Assembly (NCBI GenBank): GCA_020724065.1 | Contig: DYHQ01000008.1 | Location: 1-36,828 of the forward strand | Direction of reading: 5' to 3' | Source: Candidatus Puniceispirillum sp. | GTDB lineage: Bacteria; Electryoneota; RPQS01; DYHQ01 | DNA length: 36,828 nt | Part shown: positions 34,058-36,828 of the stretch, piece by piece | Layout of the letters: the number at the start of each line of letters is the position of its first letter | Numbering within the stretch: the stretch's first letter is position 1 | Made by a program: the position numbers and the translations under genes | Notes under the pieces: generated by a model | What the model saw: only the letters and a program-made list of their open reading frames with translations | Told to the model about the DNA's origin: nothing | The model's database searches: none

Positions 34058-36814
34058 ATGAAGGTGTCGCCCAATATGGGAACCCCCCCTTACCCCCCCG
34101 CGAGCAGGGGGGGAATAGAAGTCTCCCCCCGTTCACGGGGGGACGGAAGGGGGGTCAGCTCACTCATCCTGAGTCTTGTCATCTGCACATCGTGTTTTGC
34201 TCAGGAGACGGCTCTCCCAGCGGCTGCAGCGGATACATTGCCGCCTGATACCCTCATGACTCTGCTGCCGGATACGGTTCGAGCCGACACGCTTGCCCTG
34301 ACTCCCGCGAAAGACGAAGTGGACACACTCGTTTTCTATTCAGCGGATTCGATTGATTTTGATGTGACAAATCGAGTGACGGTCTTGCTCGGAAACGCGA
34401 CGGTTCGCTATAAGGATATGGAGATTCGGGCGGCTGTCATCACGGCGGATTGGAATCAGCAGCTACTCACCGCGGGTCCTTTCCTGGATACGCTGTGGGC
34501 CGATTCAACCGCGACTGTGATGGACACGATTGTGCGGGTTGGGGTGCCGATGTTTCGGCAATTGGATGACCAATTCACCGGCGATTCCATCGTCTATAAC
34601 ATGAAATCGCGCCGAGGCCGTGTGGAACATGGCCAGACGCATTATTTGGACGGCTATTATTATGGAGAACGCTTCAAACGAATGTCGTCCGAAGAGGTCA
34701 CGGTGGGAAGCGGCGAATTCACCACGTGCGACCATCATCCCGCGCACTATCATTTTGCCTCTAACCGGATGAAGGTGCTCGTGGGAGACAAAGTTGTGGC
34801 GCGGCCCGTTTATCTCTATTTTGAAGATGTGCCGACGCTGGCGATTCCCTATGGTGTCTTCCCTCATCGTAGGGGGCGGCAATCCGGATTGATTATCCCG
34901 AAATTCGGCGAAAGTTGGAATCAGGGTCGCTTTCTGCAGGATGTCGGCTATTATTGGGCTCCGTCGGACTACATGGATCTCATCGGTTCATTCGATTACT
35001 ACGAGCGTTTCGGTTTCTTGGGCAGGGCCGACTATCGTTATGCTCTCCGCTACATTCTGAATGGCAATGTCAATTTCTCATTCGACATGCAGCGCCAGGA
35101 GACCACGCGAAATCGCCGCTGGGCTCTATCGTTGAAACACAATCACACTCTCGATCCCTATACCCAACTCACGGTATCGGGCAACTTCGCCTCGGACGGC
35201 TCCTACAACGAACGGTATGCGACCACCGAACAGCGGCTGCGTCAATCGCTGAATTCGAATGCGACATTGACGCGTCGCTGGCCGGACTCCCCCTGGAGCG
35301 TGTCCGTAAACCTGCATCATGAACAGAATCTGGCAGACAATACATGGAGCGCATCGCTGCCGAATCTTGCGGTGCGTCATGGCAGCGGCAAGCTTTTTCC
35401 CGGGCCCAAGCCGCGCCGAGGGGAACGGCGCACCACGACGCGCACTGTCGGAGAGGACCCGTGGTATCGCGCGATTACCTATGACTATTCCGCATCCTTT
35501 GCAAACGCGCTCGCTTATCGCAAGGAGAGCCGGATAGAAGGCTATCGTGTCGCGCCACGCCGCATCTACACCGGTGTCTCGTCACGCGAGACCATCTACG
35601 GTGATGAGAAAACAGTCACCAGGCAACGCGACGGAATCCAGCATCGCTTAGGTTTCAGCGGAACGGCGCGGCTGCTGCGTTATTTCAATCTGAATCCCCG
35701 TCTCGACATCACCGAAGAATGGTCACATCGCGCAGTGGAATTCGTGCCGCGCGGGCGCATCTTCGATATGGAAGAACAGTCAGGATTTTTCGCGCGACAC
35801 ACCTTTAACTTGAGCACTTCGTTCAAGACGAAGCTTTATGGAACCTTCTTGCGACCTTTCGGCATCGGCGCTGATTTTCGCCATGTGCTTGATCCCTCCA
35901 TTTCCTTCAGCTATCGCCCCGATTTTTCAGACAAGGCGTGGGGCTACTATAAAACGGCGCGCCTTGCTTCAGGTACCGAGTATGAATACGATCGCTTCAG
36001 CAGTTTCATGTATGGAGCGACATCTCGCGGGCGGTCGGAAAGGTTGAGCTTCTCACTGGGCAATCTATTCCAAATGCGGAGAGGGCACGACGAAAATATC
36101 GTGAAAAGCGATCTCTTCACGCTGAATTCTTCAACCGCCGTGGACCTTGCGAAAGATTCCTTGCGCTGGAGTGACCTTGCCACCTCATTCCGCACCGGCA
36201 CCGGCGGGGCGCTTTTCGGTCCCATTCAAGCCGTTTCGCTCGACATCTCAACTTCGCACTCGTTCTATCAGAAACGCGCGACGCAGCGCATCAATCAATT
36301 CTTCTGGAACAGACCCGGTGCGACCTTTTGGAGTCCGCTGGAGTTGAAATCACTTTCGGTATCCATCACATTTGGGCTGAAGGATGATCGCCTCGGTCGG
36401 ACTTTTGGTGTTTCTGAGCGTGGCGTGGGTGCGTTGGACACGACGGGCGCGGCTCCCTCGAGACCGAAGACAGCGATACTTTTCGATATGCCTTACAGCA
36501 CCGACTTCGCGTTCTATCATACCTGGGATTTCGACAATGACGAGAAAACAACTTGGATGAATGCTGACGCCGGGTTGGAGCTCACGCGGAATTGGCAAAT
36601 CAGCTACAATACGCGCGTGGATCTCGAGACGATGGATGTCGTTTCGGCGGGCGTGCAAATTCATCGGGATATGCACTGCTGGGAAGGAACGCTTTCCTGG
36701 AATCCCATCGGCATCGGCCAAGGCTACTATGTCCGCATCGCGCTGAAATCCTCGCAACTGCGCGATGTGAAAATCGAACGAACGCGAGGGCGGGGGACAT
36801 TTCGGGGATTCTGA
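34058..36814 (+). CDS. lptD: LptD-like LPS-assembly outer-membrane protein
   Basis: The 918-residue protein is the outer-membrane translocon for lipopolysaccharide. An N-terminal OstA-like beta-jellyroll (about 85-210, VTVLLGNATVRYKDMEIRAA, then TGDSIVYNMKSRRGRVEHG) precedes the barrel (PVYLYFEDVPTLAIPYGVFP, RQSGLIIPKFGES, LPNLAVRHGSGKLFPG) and ends near the right edge. The disulfide cysteines of the E. coli protein are largely absent. ATG 34058 has AGGGGA upstream. Between it and the hydrophobic signal core (SSLILSLVICTSCFAQ) lies a C/G-run repeat that codes for PPYPPASRGGIEVSPRSRGD-like sequence, so the signal peptide is abnormally long. It is probably co-transcribed with the GH57 gene. Confidence 0.9.
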   Translation: MKVSPNMGTPPYPPASRGGIEVSPRSRGDGRGVSSLILSLVICTSCFAQETALPAAAADTLPPDTLMTLLPDTVRADTLALTPAKDEVDTLVFYSADSIDFDVTNRVTVLLGNATVRYKDMEIRAAVITADWNQQLLTAGPFLDTLWADSTATVMDTIVRVGVPMFRQLDDQFTGDSIVYNMKSRRGRVEHGQTHYLDGYYYGERFKRMSSEEVTVGSGEFTTCDHHPAHYHFASNRMKVLVGDKVVARPVYLYFEDVPTLAIPYGVFPHRRGRQSGLIIPKFGESWNQGRFLQDVGYYWAPSDYMDLIGSFDYYERFGFLGRADYRYALRYILNGNVNFSFDMQRQETTRNRRWALSLKHNHTLDPYTQLTVSGNFASDGSYNERYATTEQRLRQSLNSNATLTRRWPDSPWSVSVNLHHEQNLADNTWSASLPNLAVRHGSGKLFPGPKPRRGERRTTTRTVGEDPWYRAITYDYSASFANALAYRKESRIEGYRVAPRRIYTGVSSRETIYGDEKTVTRQRDGIQHRLGFSGTARLLRYFNLNPRLDITEEWSHRAVEFVPRGRIFDMEEQSGFFARHTFNLSTSFKTKLYGTFLRPFGIGADFRHVLDPSISFSYRPDFSDKAWGYYKTARLASGTEYEYDRFSSFMYGATSRGRSERLSFSLGNLFQMRRGHDENIVKSDLFTLNSSTAVDLAKDSLRWSDLATSFRTGTGGALFGPIQAVSLDISTSHSFYQKRATQRINQFFWNRPGATFWSPLELKSLSVSITFGLKDDRLGRTFGVSERGVGALDTTGAAPSRPKTAILFDMPYSTDFAFYHTWDFDNDEKTTWMNADAGLELTRNWQISYNTRVDLETMDVVSAGVQIHRDMHCWEGTLSWNPIGIGQGYYVRIALKSSQLRDVKIERTRGRGTFRGF
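34083..34154 (+). repeat. C/G-run palindromic repeat inside the lptD 5' coding region
   Basis: Three pairs of C-runs and G-runs form nested hairpins: C7 (34083-34089) with G6 (34149-34154), C7 (34093-34099) with G7 (34107-34113), and C6 (34125-34130) with G6 (34137-34142). The 72 bases equal 24 codons and keep the reading frame. The pattern resembles the dispersed intergenic 'CCCCCTTA...GGGGGG' repeats of many bacteria. Confidence 0.75.
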
Positions 36815-36828
36815 CCGTTGGGGAATCC

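Overview
The window is ordinary chromosomal DNA of a Gram-negative bacterium. It encodes an LptD outer-membrane assembly protein, a TonB-dependent receptor, outer-membrane and periplasmic metal transport proteins, a gingipain-type (C25) protease, and a secreted protein with a type A (T9SS/FlgD-like) C-terminal sorting domain. Together with the DUF2723-like lipoprotein and a GH57 glucanotransferase, this points to the FCB group (Zixibacteria, KSB1, Marinimicrobia or a relative of Bacteroidetes). The phylum cannot be fixed from sequence alone. Several promoters look like classical sigma-70 sites with 17-bp spacers rather than the Bacteroidetes type.

Layout. 1-490: a truncated GIY-YIG nuclease remnant and a tandem palindromic repeat. 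493-2701 (+): TPR/DUF2723-like lipoprotein, ECF sigma factor and zinc-finger anti-sigma factor, all overlapping. 2702-3019: a palindromic repeat pair and a promoter. 3020-4466 (+): diadenylate cyclase CdaA overlapping endonuclease III. 4555-12632 (-): a five-gene metal operon, transcribed as small Cys-rich exported protein, TonB-dependent receptor (frameshifted), double YHS protein, adaptor with four Cys/His modules, and HME-type RND pump. 12855-14216 (-): glutamate dehydrogenase. 14500-16914 (-): membrane-embedded spermidine-synthase-like protein. 17092-18180 (+): GcvT. 18401-20506 (+): secreted multidomain protein interrupted by an in-frame amber codon. 20507-20704: three palindromic repeats. 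20705-22499 (-): membrane protein, CutA and rubrerythrin-like protein, then HU. 22970-24113 (+): tsaE-tsaB. 24261-27566 (-): zinc/manganese uptake operon (small His/Cys exported protein, outer-membrane protein with a His loop, ZnuA, ZnuB). 27737-31549 (-): C25 protease. 31947-36814 (+): GH57 glucanotransferase and LptD.

Metal handling is the main theme. Two separate operons each begin with a short exported Cys- or His-rich protein, followed by an outer-membrane protein and then the inner-membrane transporter. The first is an efflux-type system that lacks a TolC/CusC-like gene but carries a TonB-dependent receptor. Its adaptor carries an unusual four-fold CxxH-x6-CxxC module. The second is an uptake system that lacks its ATPase gene. 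CutA lies nearby as a third metal-related gene.

The most useful anomalies are: the four-module metal-binding extension on the RND adaptor; the double YHS protein whose second copy has lost every ligand; an amber codon that splits an otherwise intact secreted protein; a one-base slip at an A4 run that separates the receptor from its signal peptide; and a 72-bp GC-rich intergenic repeat inserted in frame inside the LptD signal-peptide region.
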